64,000 bases of DNA from assembly GCF_046292685.1 (NCBI RefSeq), contig NZ_JBKBQM010000010.1, forward strand, positions 8,842-72,841, in the 5' to 3' direction. Shown here in pieces: positions 8,190-15,367 of this stretch. This stretch comes from Wagnerdoeblera sp046292685. Its GTDB lineage: Bacteria; Pseudomonadota; Alphaproteobacteria; Rhodobacterales; Rhodobacteraceae. The notes under the pieces were generated by a model. That model did not search any database, was not told the origin of the DNA, and saw only the letters and a list, made by a program, of their open reading frames with translations. How positions within the stretch are numbered: the stretch's first letter is position 1; the number at the start of each line of letters is the position of its first letter. Position numbers and translations under genes: made by a program.

Positions 8190-8339
8190 CGCGTTTGCAC
8201 CCCCCCCTTTCGATATCCGCCCGGCGCTTCGCCAGCATCCGGCGCCCCCGGCGGCATCGCCCGGCGCGGCGCGGGAAAATTCCCGTGCGCGCCCTCTTGC
8301 ACCGGCCGGCACCTTGGGCTAACACCCGCGCCACGGAGT

Positions 8340-8414
8340 GCGGGCGTAGCTCAGGGGTAGAGCATAACCTTGCCAAGGTTAGGGTCGTGAGTTCGAATCT
8401 CATCGCCCGCTCCA
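8340..8414 (+). tRNA. tRNA-Gly (anticodon GCC), copy 2
   Basis: Base-for-base identical to the tRNA at 8080-8154: acceptor GCGGGCG/CGCCCGC, anticodon loop TTGCCAA, T-loop GTTCGAATC and encoded CCA. It has its own copy of the upstream sequence, so it may be transcribed independently or by read-through from copy 1. Confidence 0.98.
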
Positions 8415-8423
8415 GAAAACCGA

Positions 8424-8449
8424 AACGGGCGCCCTTGCGGGCGCCCGTT
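8424..8449 (+). terminator. Hairpin after tRNA-Gly copy 2
   Basis: Same AACGGGCGCCC / GGGCGCCCGTT stem and TTGC loop as after copy 1, ten bases after CCA. It is followed by CGCATTTCC, without a clear T-run. Confidence 0.7.
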
Positions 8450-8473
8450 CGCATTTCCGCCCCCCGTTGCCGT

Positions 8474-9004
8474 TCAGCGCGGCGGGCGCTCGCCACGCTG
8501 CGGACCGCGGGCAAAGCTGCGTTCCAGCCGGTCGGCAAAGGCGCGGCGGGCCTCGGGGGTCATCGCGGCGATGTGGTCGCGCATCAATGCTTGCCCGAGG
8601 TCCAGCCGTTCCAGCATCCGGGCGCGCATGCGCGCCGCAACGGCATCGAGGGCGGCAGGGTCGAACGGCTCCGCCCGCAAGGCCGCCAGCAGCGCGGCGC
8701 GGTCGGCGCGGTCTTCGGCGCGGGCGCGGCGCAGGTCGAGGCCGCTCGCGTCGAAGCGCTGGCGCAAGGCGCGCAGGTCGCCGCGTTCCAGCCCGCCCGA
8801 CCACAGGCCGAAGCCCAGGCTGCGGTCGGCGGCCGCAGGCGCCATGTGCCCCGGCCCCGCCATGCGCAGCGCTGCCCCCGCCAGAACCCCGACCACCAGC
8901 AGGTTGAGCGTGAGCGAGCCGATCAGCAACCAGCGGATGCGCCTCGGCAGGCGCGGCTTTTCCGCGGCCGGGGCAAGGGGGGCGGGGGGCGGCGTTTCGG
9001 TCAT
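8474..9004 (-). CDS. Periplasmic heavy-metal-sensor-like (CnrX/Spy-type) protein
   Basis: 176-residue protein with a cytosolic N-terminal tail, one membrane helix (about 24-47, IRWLLIGSLTLNLLVVGVLAG) and a helical periplasmic domain rich in Arg, Glu and Leu. It resembles the Spy/CpxP/Metal_resist family that includes CnrX, the metal sensor of CnrYXH systems. The late motif His144-x3-Met148 (MRDHIAAMTPEARRAF) recalls the HxxxM metal site of CnrX, but the N-terminal histidine ligands known from CnrX are not evident. It is the third gene of an operon with the ECF sigma factor and a one-helix membrane protein, three bases from the latter. It could instead be a Spy-like chaperone; metal binding is inference. 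Confidence 0.75.
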   Translation of the reverse strand: MTETPPPAPLAPAAEKPRLPRRIRWLLIGSLTLNLLVVGVLAGAALRMAGPGHMAPAAADRSLGFGLWSGGLERGDLRALRQRFDASGLDLRRARAEDRADRAALLAALRAEPFDPAALDAVAARMRARMLERLDLGQALMRDHIAAMTPEARRAFADRLERSFARGPQRGERPPR

Positions 9005-9007
9005 GGG

Positions 9008-9421
9008 TCAGCCTTCGGATGCGGGGTCGGCGGCAAGGATCCGGTCGAGAAGGTCCGGATCGCCGGGGTAAAGCTCCAGCGGGGTGTCGGCGGCCAGCGC
9101 GCCGAAGGGCAAGGCGGCCGGCTGGGCAAAGCCGATCCAGACCCCGGCGAGCCCTGCGGCCGCAAGCCCGGCCACCGCGCCGCGCCCGCCCAGGGCGGCA
9201 ACCAGCACAGCGAGCCACCCCGGCGGTGCCGGCCGGGCAGAGGCGGCGGCCGGGGCGGAGGCCCGCGGGCGGCGCGGCATCGCCGCATCGGCATCGGCCA
9301 GCACCCGCGCCAGCAGCGCATCGGGCACCGGCTGCGGCGGCGCGGCGCGGGCAGCGGCGAACAGATCGTCCAGCAGGACGTCGGGGGCGGGGTCGCGCTT
9401 CGGTTCAGTCGTCATGGTCAT
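9008..9421 (-). CDS. Putative membrane anti-sigma factor (CnrY-position protein)
   Basis: About 137 residues: an acidic cytosolic N-terminus (DVLLDDLFAAARAAPPQPVP, then LLARVLADADAAM), one hydrophobic segment (about 78-105, LAVLVAALGGRGAVAGLAAAGLAGVWIGFA), and a short periplasmic tail ending in DLLDRILAADPASEG. Size, topology and position directly after an ECF sigma gene suggest the anti-sigma factor, but there is no recognised zinc-binding or anti-sigma domain. Two starts are possible, ATG 9419-9421 or 9413-9415; both overlap the sigma gene end, implying coupled translation. The assignment is from context. Confidence 0.65.
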   Translation of the reverse strand: MTMTTEPKRDPAPDVLLDDLFAAARAAPPQPVPDALLARVLADADAAMPRRPRASAPAAASARPAPPGWLAVLVAALGGRGAVAGLAAAGLAGVWIGFAQPAALPFGALAADTPLELYPGDPDLLDRILAADPASEG

Positions 9422-9995
9422 ACCCCAGGGCTTCGCGTTGCCCGGACAGCCGGGCGGCAAGCGCGCGTTTGCCGCGCGCGGTCAGGCTTTCCACAGCTTC
9501 GACGCCGATCCCCATGATCTCGGCGATCTCGGGGTTCGGCAGACCTTCCAGATGGCGCAGCACCACCGCCTGGCGCTGGCGGTCGGGCAAGGCGGCCAAC
9601 GCGAGGTCCAGCGCCGCGGCGCGGTCGGCGGCCACCAGCGCCTGCACGGCGCTGGGGGCAGGATCTTCGGGGTCTGGCACGTCGTCGAGCCCCACCCCGC
9701 CGCGCCGGCGCCGCAGCCGGTCGGTGCACAGGTTGGCCACCACCCGCCACAGCCAGGTGGAGACCTGCGCCTCGCCGCTGCGCCAGCCGGGGGCCATGCG
9801 CCACAGCCGCAGCATGGCCTCCTGCGCCACGTCCTCGGCCTCGGCGGCATCGCCGAGGATGCGCCGGGCATAGGCCAGCGTGCGCGGCAGGAACCGGCGC
9901 GCCAGTTCGCGCGCCGCCGCCGCATCGCCGCCGGCATAGAGCGCCAGCAGCGCCGCGTCGGAGGCGCCCGCCATGCCCGAATCGAGCGCCATCAT
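9405..9995 (-). CDS. ECF-type RNA polymerase sigma factor
   Basis: Group IV sigma factor of about 196 residues. Region 2 is visible as RRFLPRTLAYARRILGDAAE then AEDVAQEAMLRLW, including the AEDVAQE core-binding motif. Region 4 is LPDRQRQAVVLRHLEGLPNP then EIAEIMGIGVEAVESLTARG, a helix-turn-helix for -35 recognition. The preferred start is the ATG at 9993-9995 (MMALDSGMAGASD), preceded by AAAGG. It heads an operon with a candidate anti-sigma protein and a metal-sensor-like protein, the order found in CnrH-type systems. Regulon unknown; no adjacent metal-efflux operon. Confidence 0.9.
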   Translation of the reverse strand: MMALDSGMAGASDAALLALYAGGDAAAARELARRFLPRTLAYARRILGDAAEAEDVAQEAMLRLWRMAPGWRSGEAQVSTWLWRVVANLCTDRLRRRRGGVGLDDVPDPEDPAPSAVQALVAADRAAALDLALAALPDRQRQAVVLRHLEGLPNPEIAEIMGIGVEAVESLTARGKRALAARLSGQREALGYDHDD

Positions 9996-10191
9996 GGCGC
10001 CTTTGCCCGGTCGCGGGCCGGCGGGAATGGCAAGGATGGCAAGGATGGCATGGCCGGGATCACTGCCGGGGGCACCTTTGCAACAGCACCATCGCGCGAA
10101 GGCGGCAACCCGCAACGGGGCCGCCGCCGACGAAGCCTAGACCGCGGCCCGGGCCCCGACAAGCCGGGCCGGGCCGCGCGGGGCCGCAGGA

Positions 10192-10734
10192 TCAGTTCCG
10201 CGGCTTGCCGTGGCCATCGCGGCGGCCTTCGCCGTGGCCGCGCCGGCCTTCCGGCATGCGTTCGGCCATGCGGTCGTATTCCGCCTTGCTGATCGCGCCG
10301 TCGCCGTCCTGGTCGAGGCGCGAGAACATCCGGTCGAGCCCGGCCTGGCGGCGCGGCGCGGCGGCATCGAGTTCGGCCGCCGTCAGCTTGCCGTCCTTGT
10401 CGGCATCGGCGCGCTCGAACATCCGCGCGGCCTTGGTTTCGGCACGGGCGGCGGCCTCGGCGGCGGCGTGGGCCTTCATTTCTTCCAGGGTCACGAGGCC
10501 GTCGCCGTCGGCATCCATCGCCTTCTGGCGGTCGGCCCGGCGGGCGTCGAGCTCGGCGCGGGTGATCTTGCCGTCGCCGTCTGTGTCGAGGGTGGCGAAA
10601 TCGGGCATCATGGCGGCGGGGCGGCCGCCCATGCGGTCGTGTTCGCCCGGGCCGCGGGCCTGCACGGCACCGGCTGCCACGGCCAGCGCCAGCGCCGGGG
10701 CCACGGTCAGCATCAGAACGGTCTTGCGGGTCAT
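10192..10734 (-). CDS. Exported EF-hand calcium-binding protein
   Basis: 180 residues with a signal peptide (MTRKTVLMLTVAPALALAVAAGAVQA) and four canonical EF-hand loops: DTDGDGKITRAE, DADGDGLVTLEE, DADKDGKLTAAE and DQDGDGAISKAE. All have Asp/Asn at loop positions 1, 3 and 5 and Glu at 12, so calcium binding in the periplasm is likely. The C-terminus is a Gly/Arg/His-rich tail (GRRGHGEGRRDGHGKPRN). It follows 76 bases upstream of the preceding open frame of the ECF operon on the same strand but has its own leader region of 205 bases, so it may be transcribed separately. The biological role is unknown. Confidence 0.9.
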   Translation of the reverse strand: MTRKTVLMLTVAPALALAVAAGAVQARGPGEHDRMGGRPAAMMPDFATLDTDGDGKITRAELDARRADRQKAMDADGDGLVTLEEMKAHAAAEAAARAETKAARMFERADADKDGKLTAAELDAAAPRRQAGLDRMFSRLDQDGDGAISKAEYDRMAERMPEGRRGHGEGRRDGHGKPRN

Positions 10735-10939
10735 GTCGCGTCTCCTTGGTTGCAGGCCTTTCGGCCGATCGACACCCCTTTCACGCCGCGGCGCGGGGTT
10801 TCCGTCGCGGGGCCGAACACGAAAGCGCGCGCCGGCAGGCCGCTTGCGGCGCAAGGTCGCGGGCGACCGGGGCGGCTTTCCCTTGCGCCCGAGACGTGGC
10901 AAGGTGCGGCTCTGCCCTGCCCCAACACGCAAAGCCGCC

Positions 10940-11365
10940 ATGTCCGCCCCAGCCGCGATTCCCCCGACCCGGCCTGCCGATGCCTTGCCCGACGCCGAGG
11001 ACCGCCCGCTGGCCCTGGCTATGTGGCGCGGCTGGCGGCGGCGCTGCCCGGCCTGCGGCGCGGGGCCGATGCTGCAAGGCTACCTCAAGGTGCGCGAGCA
11101 TTGCCCGGTCTGCGACGAGGCGCTGCACCACCATCGCGCCGACGACGGGCCGGCCTACCTGACCATCGTGGTGGTGGGCAAGCTGCTGACGCCGCTGCTG
11201 TTCTGGGTGTTCGTGACCTATCGGCCCGACCCGCTGGTGATGGCAACGCTGTTCGTCACGCTGGCGGTGGCGCTTTCGCTCTACCTTCTGCCGCGGCTCA
11301 AGGGCATGCTGGTGGGCATCCAGTGGTCGCGGCGCATGCACGGATTCGGGCGCGACGCGGCCTGA
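10940..11365 (+). CDS. DUF983 membrane protein with zinc-ribbon-like cysteines
   Basis: 141-residue protein with two CxxC pairs in the N-terminal half (CPACGAGPM and CPVCDEAL) suggesting a small zinc ribbon, followed by two membrane helices (LTIVVVGKLLTPLLFWVFV and VMATLFVTLAVALSLYLLPR) and a conserved short tail (KGMLVGIQWSRRMHG). DUF983 proteins are common in alphaproteobacteria and often lie near cytochrome oxidase or Nudix genes; their function is unknown. It is co-directional with the Nudix gene 17 bases downstream and is probably in the same operon. Confidence 0.9.
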   Translation: MSAPAAIPPTRPADALPDAEDRPLALAMWRGWRRRCPACGAGPMLQGYLKVREHCPVCDEALHHHRADDGPAYLTIVVVGKLLTPLLFWVFVTYRPDPLVMATLFVTLAVALSLYLLPRLKGMLVGIQWSRRMHGFGRDAA

Positions 11366-11382
11366 GCCGGCAAGAGGCGCCC

Positions 11383-12075
11383 ATGACGACAGATTCCCAG
11401 CCGATCCGCGATGCGGCCACGGTCATCCTGACCCGCGAGGGGCGCGAAGGCCCCGAGGTGCTGATGGGCCAGCGCGGCGCCTCGGCCGCGTTCATGCCCA
11501 ACAAGTTCGTCTTTCCGGGTGGCGCGGTGGATGCCGGCGACCGCGCGGTGCCGCTGGCACGCCCGATGCCCGAAGCCTGCCGGCGCCGGCTGGCGGAAAA
11601 CCCGCTGCCCGGGGCGCTGGAAGGGCTGACGCCCGAAACCCTGGCCGCGACCGCGATCCGCGAGTTGTGGGAGGAAACCGGCCTGCCGCTTGCGCGCCCC
11701 GGCACCTGGCCGGCGGCGCCGCAGCCCGACTGGGCGCCGATGGCCGCGCGCGGGCTGGTGCCCGATGCGGCGGCGCTGCGCTATGTCTTTCGTGCCATCA
11801 CCCCGCCGGGGCGCAGCCGGCGGTTCGACGCGCGGTTCTTTCTGGCCGACGTGTCGGGCGTGCTGGGCGACCCCGACGACTTTTCCGGCGCGCAGGACGA
11901 GCTGGCGCATCTGCAGTGGATCCCGCTGCGCCGGGCGCGCGGGTTCGACCTGCCGTTCATCACCGAAGTGGTCATCGCCGAAATCCTCCGCCTGATCGAG
12001 CGCGGCGGCGACCCCGACAGCGTGCCGTTCTTCGACAACTCCGGCCCGGTGCCGATGTTCCGCCGGATCGTCTGA
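11383..12075 (+). CDS. Nudix hydrolase, NUDT19-like with insertion
   Basis: 230-residue Nudix-fold hydrolase. The helix motif is ETLAATAIRELWEETGL, giving E-x7-REL-x-EE-x-GL; the leading glycine of the canonical box is replaced. About 45 residues are inserted between the GGAVDAGD strand and the Nudix helix, an arrangement like the NUDT19/peroxisomal CoA diphosphatase group. The N-terminus (RDAATVILTREGREGPEVLM, MPNKFVFPGG) is also of that type. Substrate uncertain: CoA derivatives or another nucleoside diphosphate. It follows the DUF983 gene and ends 11 bases from the convergent quinone-oxidoreductase gene. Confidence 0.88.
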   Translation: MTTDSQPIRDAATVILTREGREGPEVLMGQRGASAAFMPNKFVFPGGAVDAGDRAVPLARPMPEACRRRLAENPLPGALEGLTPETLAATAIRELWEETGLPLARPGTWPAAPQPDWAPMAARGLVPDAAALRYVFRAITPPGRSRRFDARFFLADVSGVLGDPDDFSGAQDELAHLQWIPLRRARGFDLPFITEVVIAEILRLIERGGDPDSVPFFDNSGPVPMFRRIV

Positions 12076-12086
12076 CGCGCCCAGCG

Positions 12087-13061
12087 TCAGGGCGCGGCGC
12101 CCATTGCCACCACCACCTTGCCGGTGGACTTGCGGCTGCGCAGCAGCTCCAGCGCCTCGTCCGTGCGCTCCAGCGGCAGCACGTGGCTGACATGGGGGTG
12201 CAGGCGGCCGGCGGAATACATCGCCATCAGTTCCGCAAGACTGTCGCGCAACAGGCCCGGGCGAAAGGCCATGTAGCCGCCCCAGTAAAGGCCGATCACC
12301 GTCAGGTTCTTGACCAGCAGCAGGTTGGCCGGAATCTGCGGCACCCCGCCGCCGGCAAACCCCACCGGGATCAGCCGGCCTTCGGGCCGGGTGGCGCGCA
12401 AGGCCGCCATGAAGGTTTCGCCCCCCACCGCGTCATACACCACGTCCACCCCGCCCAGCGCCTTCAACGCGGCGCGCAGGTCGGGGGTGGTGTCGCTGTC
12501 GATCAGGTGATCGGCGCCGGCGGCCCGGGCCACCGCCAGCTTGTCGGCGCCGCGCGCCACGGCAATGACGCGCGCGCCCATCGCATGGCCGATTTCCACC
12601 GCCGTCAGCCCCACGCCGCCGGCCGCCCCCGTGACCAGCAGCGTTTCGCCCGGTTGCAGCCGCGCCCGGTGCTGCAAGGCCAGATGCGAGGTGCCATAGG
12701 CGATCATGAAGGCGGCCGCGGTTTCGAACGGCATGTCGGGCGGCAGCAGCACGCAACGGTCGGCCGGGAACACGCCCCATTCCGCCAGCCCGCCCTGCCC
12801 GGCAAAGACCGCCACCCGGTCGCCCGGCGCCAGCCCCTGCACGCCCGGCCCAGGCGCCTCGACCGTGCCGGCGACTTCCATCCCGAGGGTGAAGGGCGGC
12901 TCGGGCCGTTCCTGGTATTCGCCCTTCAGCATCAGAAGGTCGGCAAAGTTCAGCCCGCAGGCGGCAATGCGCAACCGCACCTCGCCCGGGCCGGGGTCGG
13001 GACGATCCACGGTTTCCAGGCCGGCGGCACCGCCGAAGGCGTGAACACGATAGGCGCGCAT
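12087..13061 (-). CDS. Quinone oxidoreductase-like MDR protein
   Basis: 324-residue medium-chain dehydrogenase/reductase of the zeta-crystallin/Qor branch. A GroES-like N-terminal domain contains GLNFADLLMLKGEYQ and the substrate-side GMEVAGTV. The Rossmann domain has the NADPH motif TGAAGGVGLTAVEIGHAMGA, and DVVYDAVGGETF follows. The zinc ligands of alcohol dehydrogenases are missing, as expected for quinone or enone reductases. It is probably cytosolic and NADPH-dependent; physiological substrate unknown. The gene is divergent from the sigma-54-dependent XRE regulator, with which it shares an operator-rich 336-base region. Confidence 0.9.
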   Translation of the reverse strand: MRAYRVHAFGGAAGLETVDRPDPGPGEVRLRIAACGLNFADLLMLKGEYQERPEPPFTLGMEVAGTVEAPGPGVQGLAPGDRVAVFAGQGGLAEWGVFPADRCVLLPPDMPFETAAAFMIAYGTSHLALQHRARLQPGETLLVTGAAGGVGLTAVEIGHAMGARVIAVARGADKLAVARAAGADHLIDSDTTPDLRAALKALGGVDVVYDAVGGETFMAALRATRPEGRLIPVGFAGGGVPQIPANLLLVKNLTVIGLYWGGYMAFRPGLLRDSLAELMAMYSAGRLHPHVSHVLPLERTDEALELLRSRKSTGKVVVAMGAAP

Positions 13062-13130
13062 GGCGAGGCTCCTTTGCCAGAGGTCGGCGCCAACCTATAC
13101 GGTTCGGCACAGGCTGGCCAGCACTTGCAG

Positions 13131-13182
13131 ATTGCAACAATTTCGCATTTCAGAATATTTGCGAATTGCAACAATCGTTGCA
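13131..13182. promoter_or_regulatory. Cluster of dyads and direct repeats, candidate operator or enhancer
   Basis: ATTGCAACAA occurs at 13131-13140 and again at 13165-13174. Between them lies the dyad TTCGCA-N12-TGCGAA (13142-13165). The second direct repeat overlaps the perfect dyad TGCAAC-N4-GTTGCA (13167-13182). Position, about 170-220 bases upstream of the sigma-54 promoter, suits a bacterial enhancer-binding site, but the sites could equally serve the divergent MDR gene. The binding protein is unknown. Confidence 0.5.
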
Positions 13183-13350
13183 TATTGCCACGACCAGCGC
13201 AACCCAACGGCGCACCCATCCGACCCCGAGATCGACCGGAACGGGAAAATTCACCGTTCTGGATGAGTATTGGCCCACGAACATCACTTTTCTGACCGGT
13301 TTTGCTCGTTTGCTGATAAAGATGAACAAAAGATTTCAGCGGCCGTGAGC

Positions 13351-13367
13351 CTGGCACGGTTCTTGCT
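13351..13367 (+). promoter_or_regulatory. Sigma-54 (RpoN) -24/-12 promoter
   Basis: CTGGCACG-N4-TTGCT matches the sigma-54 consensus YTGGCACG-N4-TTGCW at every defined position, with the invariant GG (13353-13354) and GC (13365-13366) 12 bases apart. Transcription would begin near 13378, about 20 bases before the XRE ATG at 13398, leaving room for its AAGGGAG ribosome-binding site. Such exact matches are rare by chance, and the location is correct. Confidence 0.85.
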
Positions 13368-13397
13368 AAGAGACCCACAGGCACAAGGGAGAAAACC

Positions 13398-13760
13398 ATG
13401 AAACATCCTGTGGACGCCCACGTCGGCAAGCGCATCCGCCACCGCCGGTGGATGGTCGGCATGACCCAGCAGCAACTGGCCGACCGGGTCGGGATCAAGT
13501 TCCAGCAGATCCAGAAATACGAAACCGGCATGAACCGGGTCAGCGCCTCGCGGCTTTACGACATCGCGCAGGAGATGGACGTGCCGGTCAGCTTCTTCTT
13601 CGAAGGGCTCGACAGCGCGGAAACCGCCAAGCCCGCGGGCGACCTGCTGGGCGACAAGGAGGCGCTGGAACTGGTGCGCGCCTATTACAGCATCCCCGAA
13701 CAGCAGCGCCGCCGCCTGTTCGACCTGGCGCGGGTGCTGTCGGACAGCTCGGCCGCCTGA
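13398..13760 (+). CDS. XRE-family helix-turn-helix transcriptional regulator
   Basis: 120-residue cytosolic regulator. An N-terminal lambda-repressor-like helix-turn-helix spans about residues 10-65 (IRHRRWMVGMTQQQLADRVG, IKFQQIQKYETGMNRVSASR, LYDIAQEMDVPVSFFFEG). It is followed by a short C-terminal helical region (KEALELVRAYYSIPEQQRRR) that may mediate dimerisation. This compact type is widespread in Rhodobacterales, usually in several copies. The start has the site AAGGGAG eight bases upstream. Transcription is very likely from the sigma-54 promoter just upstream, linking it to nitrogen, motility or stress signals; target genes are unknown. Confidence 0.92.
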   Translation: MKHPVDAHVGKRIRHRRWMVGMTQQQLADRVGIKFQQIQKYETGMNRVSASRLYDIAQEMDVPVSFFFEGLDSAETAKPAGDLLGDKEALELVRAYYSIPEQQRRRLFDLARVLSDSSAA

Positions 13761-13836
13761 CCGGCGCACGAAGGGCGCTTGACCGCCCTGCCCGGCCCGC
13801 GCTAGCGCGAGGGCCGGACGCAGGGAGGAAAGCGCC

Positions 13837-14646
13837 ATGACCGCACGCACCCCGGCCACCGCAGCGGAGCTGTTCGCGGTGGCCGAAGATCTGGCCGATG
13901 CCGCCCGCGCGGCGATCCTGCCCTATTTCCGCACCGAGGGGCTGGGCGCCGAAAGCAAGGAAACCACCCGGTTCGATCCGGTGACCGAGGCCGACCGCGC
14001 GGCGGAAGACGCCATGAGGGCGATCCTGGCCGCGCGCCGCCCGCAGGATGCCATCCTGGGCGAGGAACGCGGCCGCCGCGAAGGCACCAGCGGGCTGACC
14101 TGGGTGCTGGACCCGATCGACGGCACCCGGGGCTTTCTGTCGGGCACGCCGACCTGGGGCGTGCTGATCGGGCTGACCGATGCGGCGGGCCCGGTTCTGG
14201 GGCTGATCGACCAGCCGCATATCGGCGAACGCTTTGCCGGCGGGCCGGGGCGGGCCGACCTGGCGGGGCCGCACGGCAGGCGGCCCTTGCGCACCCGCCC
14301 GGCGCGGCCGCTGGCCGAGGCGGTGGTCTTTACCACCTTTCCCGAGGTCGGCACGCCGGCGGAAGGTGCCGCCTTTCACCGGCTGGCCGCGCAGGCCCGG
14401 CTGGTGCGCTATGGCATGGATTGCTACGCTTACGGGCTGGTCGCCGCCGGCCAGGTGGACCTGGTGATCGAGGCGGGCCTGCAAGCCTACGATATCGTGG
14501 CGCCGATCGCGGTGATCGAGGCGGCCGGCGGCATCGTCACCGACTGGCGCGGCCGGCCGGCGCATCAGGGCGGCCGGGTGATTGCCGCGGCCAATGCCGG
14601 CATCCATGCCCAGGCGCTGGCGCTGCTGGCCGATGTGCCGGAATGA
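13837..14646 (+). CDS. hisN: Histidinol-phosphatase, inositol-monophosphatase family
   Basis: 269-residue Mg-dependent phosphatase of the IMPase superfamily, best matching the HisN type, which removes phosphate from L-histidinol-phosphate in histidine synthesis. Metal-binding motifs are present: ILGEERGRREG, WVLDPIDGTRGFLSG (the DPIDGT signature) and YDIVAPIAVIEAAGG near the C-terminus. GMDCYAYGLVAAGQVDLVIE is typical of the HisN branch. A GGGAGGAA ribosome-binding site precedes the ATG. No other his gene is nearby, so specificity for histidinol-phosphate rather than inositol phosphate rests on sequence resemblance. Confidence 0.82.
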   Translation: MTARTPATAAELFAVAEDLADAARAAILPYFRTEGLGAESKETTRFDPVTEADRAAEDAMRAILAARRPQDAILGEERGRREGTSGLTWVLDPIDGTRGFLSGTPTWGVLIGLTDAAGPVLGLIDQPHIGERFAGGPGRADLAGPHGRRPLRTRPARPLAEAVVFTTFPEVGTPAEGAAFHRLAAQARLVRYGMDCYAYGLVAAGQVDLVIEAGLQAYDIVAPIAVIEAAGGIVTDWRGRPAHQGGRVIAAANAGIHAQALALLADVPE

Positions 14647-14723
14647 CGACAGGGTTTTGACAGGTGCGTGAATTGCGGCAATAGTCGGCCTGCACCGACC
14701 GCACCGGAGGGGGGAGCCGACGG

Positions 14724-15095
14724 ATGGGCAAGCACGTGCTGCTGATCGAGGACGAGCCGAATATCTCGGAGGCCATCCGCTTCATCCTGACGCGCGACGG
14801 CTTTCGGGTGTCGTGCCACGATCAGGGCGGCGACGCGCTGGAGGTGGTGCGCGCCGAACGGCCCGATGCGCTGATCCTCGATGCGATGCTGCCCGGCCGC
14901 ACCGGCTACGACATCCTGCGCGATCTGCGCGCCGAGCCGGCCACGGCCGCGCTGCCGGTGCTGATGCTGACCGCCCGCGGCCAGGGGCGCGACCGCGAGC
15001 TGGCGGCGGCCGCCGGGGCCAGCGGCTTCATGGCCAAGCCGTTTTCCAACGCCGACGTGCTGGCCTCGGTCCGCGCGCTGCTGGGGCAGGCATGA
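14724..15095 (+). CDS. Single-domain response regulator (CheY-like)
   Basis: 123-residue receiver domain with no output domain. The acidic pocket is IEDEP, the phospho-acceptor is Asp53 in ALILDAMLPG, the switch Thr lies in LMLTARG, and Lys105 is in GFMAKPF. It is the first gene of an operon with a two-helix membrane protein (four-base ATGA overlap) and a large transporter-domain histidine kinase, so it is the likely phosphoryl partner of that kinase. The missing DNA-binding domain means output must come from protein contact or phosphorelay. Confidence 0.93.
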   Translation: MGKHVLLIEDEPNISEAIRFILTRDGFRVSCHDQGGDALEVVRAERPDALILDAMLPGRTGYDILRDLRAEPATAALPVLMLTARGQGRDRELAAAAGASGFMAKPFSNADVLASVRALLGQA

Positions 15096-15364
15096 AGCCG
15101 CCGCGCCAGCCGCTGTTCGTGGCGCCGGACACCTACCGGCTCCGGCGGCTGATGGATGCGGCGCGGATGCTGCCGGCGCTGGGGGTGGGGTTGATGGTGC
15201 TGCCGATGCTGTGGGCGCCCGACCCGGGCGGCACGCGCGCCACCTCGACCGACGGGATCTACCTGTTCGCGATCTGGGGCGGGCTGATCGCCGCAGCGGC
15301 GCTGCTGGCCCCGCGGCTGGTGCGCCCGCCGCCCGAGCCGCGCGACCTGCGCGACGAGGGCTAG
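15092..15364 (+). CDS. Small two-helix membrane protein preceding a transporter-domain kinase
   Basis: 90 residues, unrecognised. Two hydrophobic helices (about 24-42, LPALGVGLMVLPMLW, and 55-72, GIYLFAIWGGLIAAAALLAP) lie between basic and proline-rich ends. It overlaps the receiver gene by ATGA and ends three bases before the kinase start. Solute:sodium symporters are often encoded with a small membrane partner (DUF485/DUF4212 type); this protein has the same position and topology relative to a symporter-like kinase, so a subunit role is plausible but unproven. Confidence 0.75.
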   Translation: MKPPRQPLFVAPDTYRLRRLMDAARMLPALGVGLMVLPMLWAPDPGGTRATSTDGIYLFAIWGGLIAAAALLAPRLVRPPPEPRDLRDEG

Positions 15365-15367
15365 GCC

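Larger units (their letters stand above)
8029..8195 (+). repeat. Segmental duplication, unit 1 (contains tRNA-Gly)
   Basis: About 167 bases closely match 8289-8455 at a 260-base offset. The match includes the upstream stretch GCGCCCTCTTGCACCG and CCGGCACCTTGGGCTAA, the entire tRNA, and the following hairpin. The intervening sequence is not duplicated. The near-identity of upstream, gene and hairpin points to a recent tandem duplication of a complete tRNA transcription unit. Confidence 0.8.
8289..8455 (+). repeat. Segmental duplication, unit 2 (contains tRNA-Gly)
   Basis: Second copy of the tRNA-Gly unit, matching 8029-8195 at a 260-base offset. Divergence is confined to the short stretches just upstream of the conserved CCACGGAGT before the tRNA and to the last few bases after the hairpin. 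Confidence 0.8.
13062..13397. other. Divergent regulatory region between the MDR and XRE genes
   Basis: 336 bases without a gene. The middle (about 13125-13200) is unusually AT-rich for this genome and carries repeated TTGCAACAAT elements and dyads. A consensus sigma-54 promoter lies near the XRE start (13351-13367). Both strands may be controlled from here. No small RNA or open frame could be supported. Confidence 0.7.
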
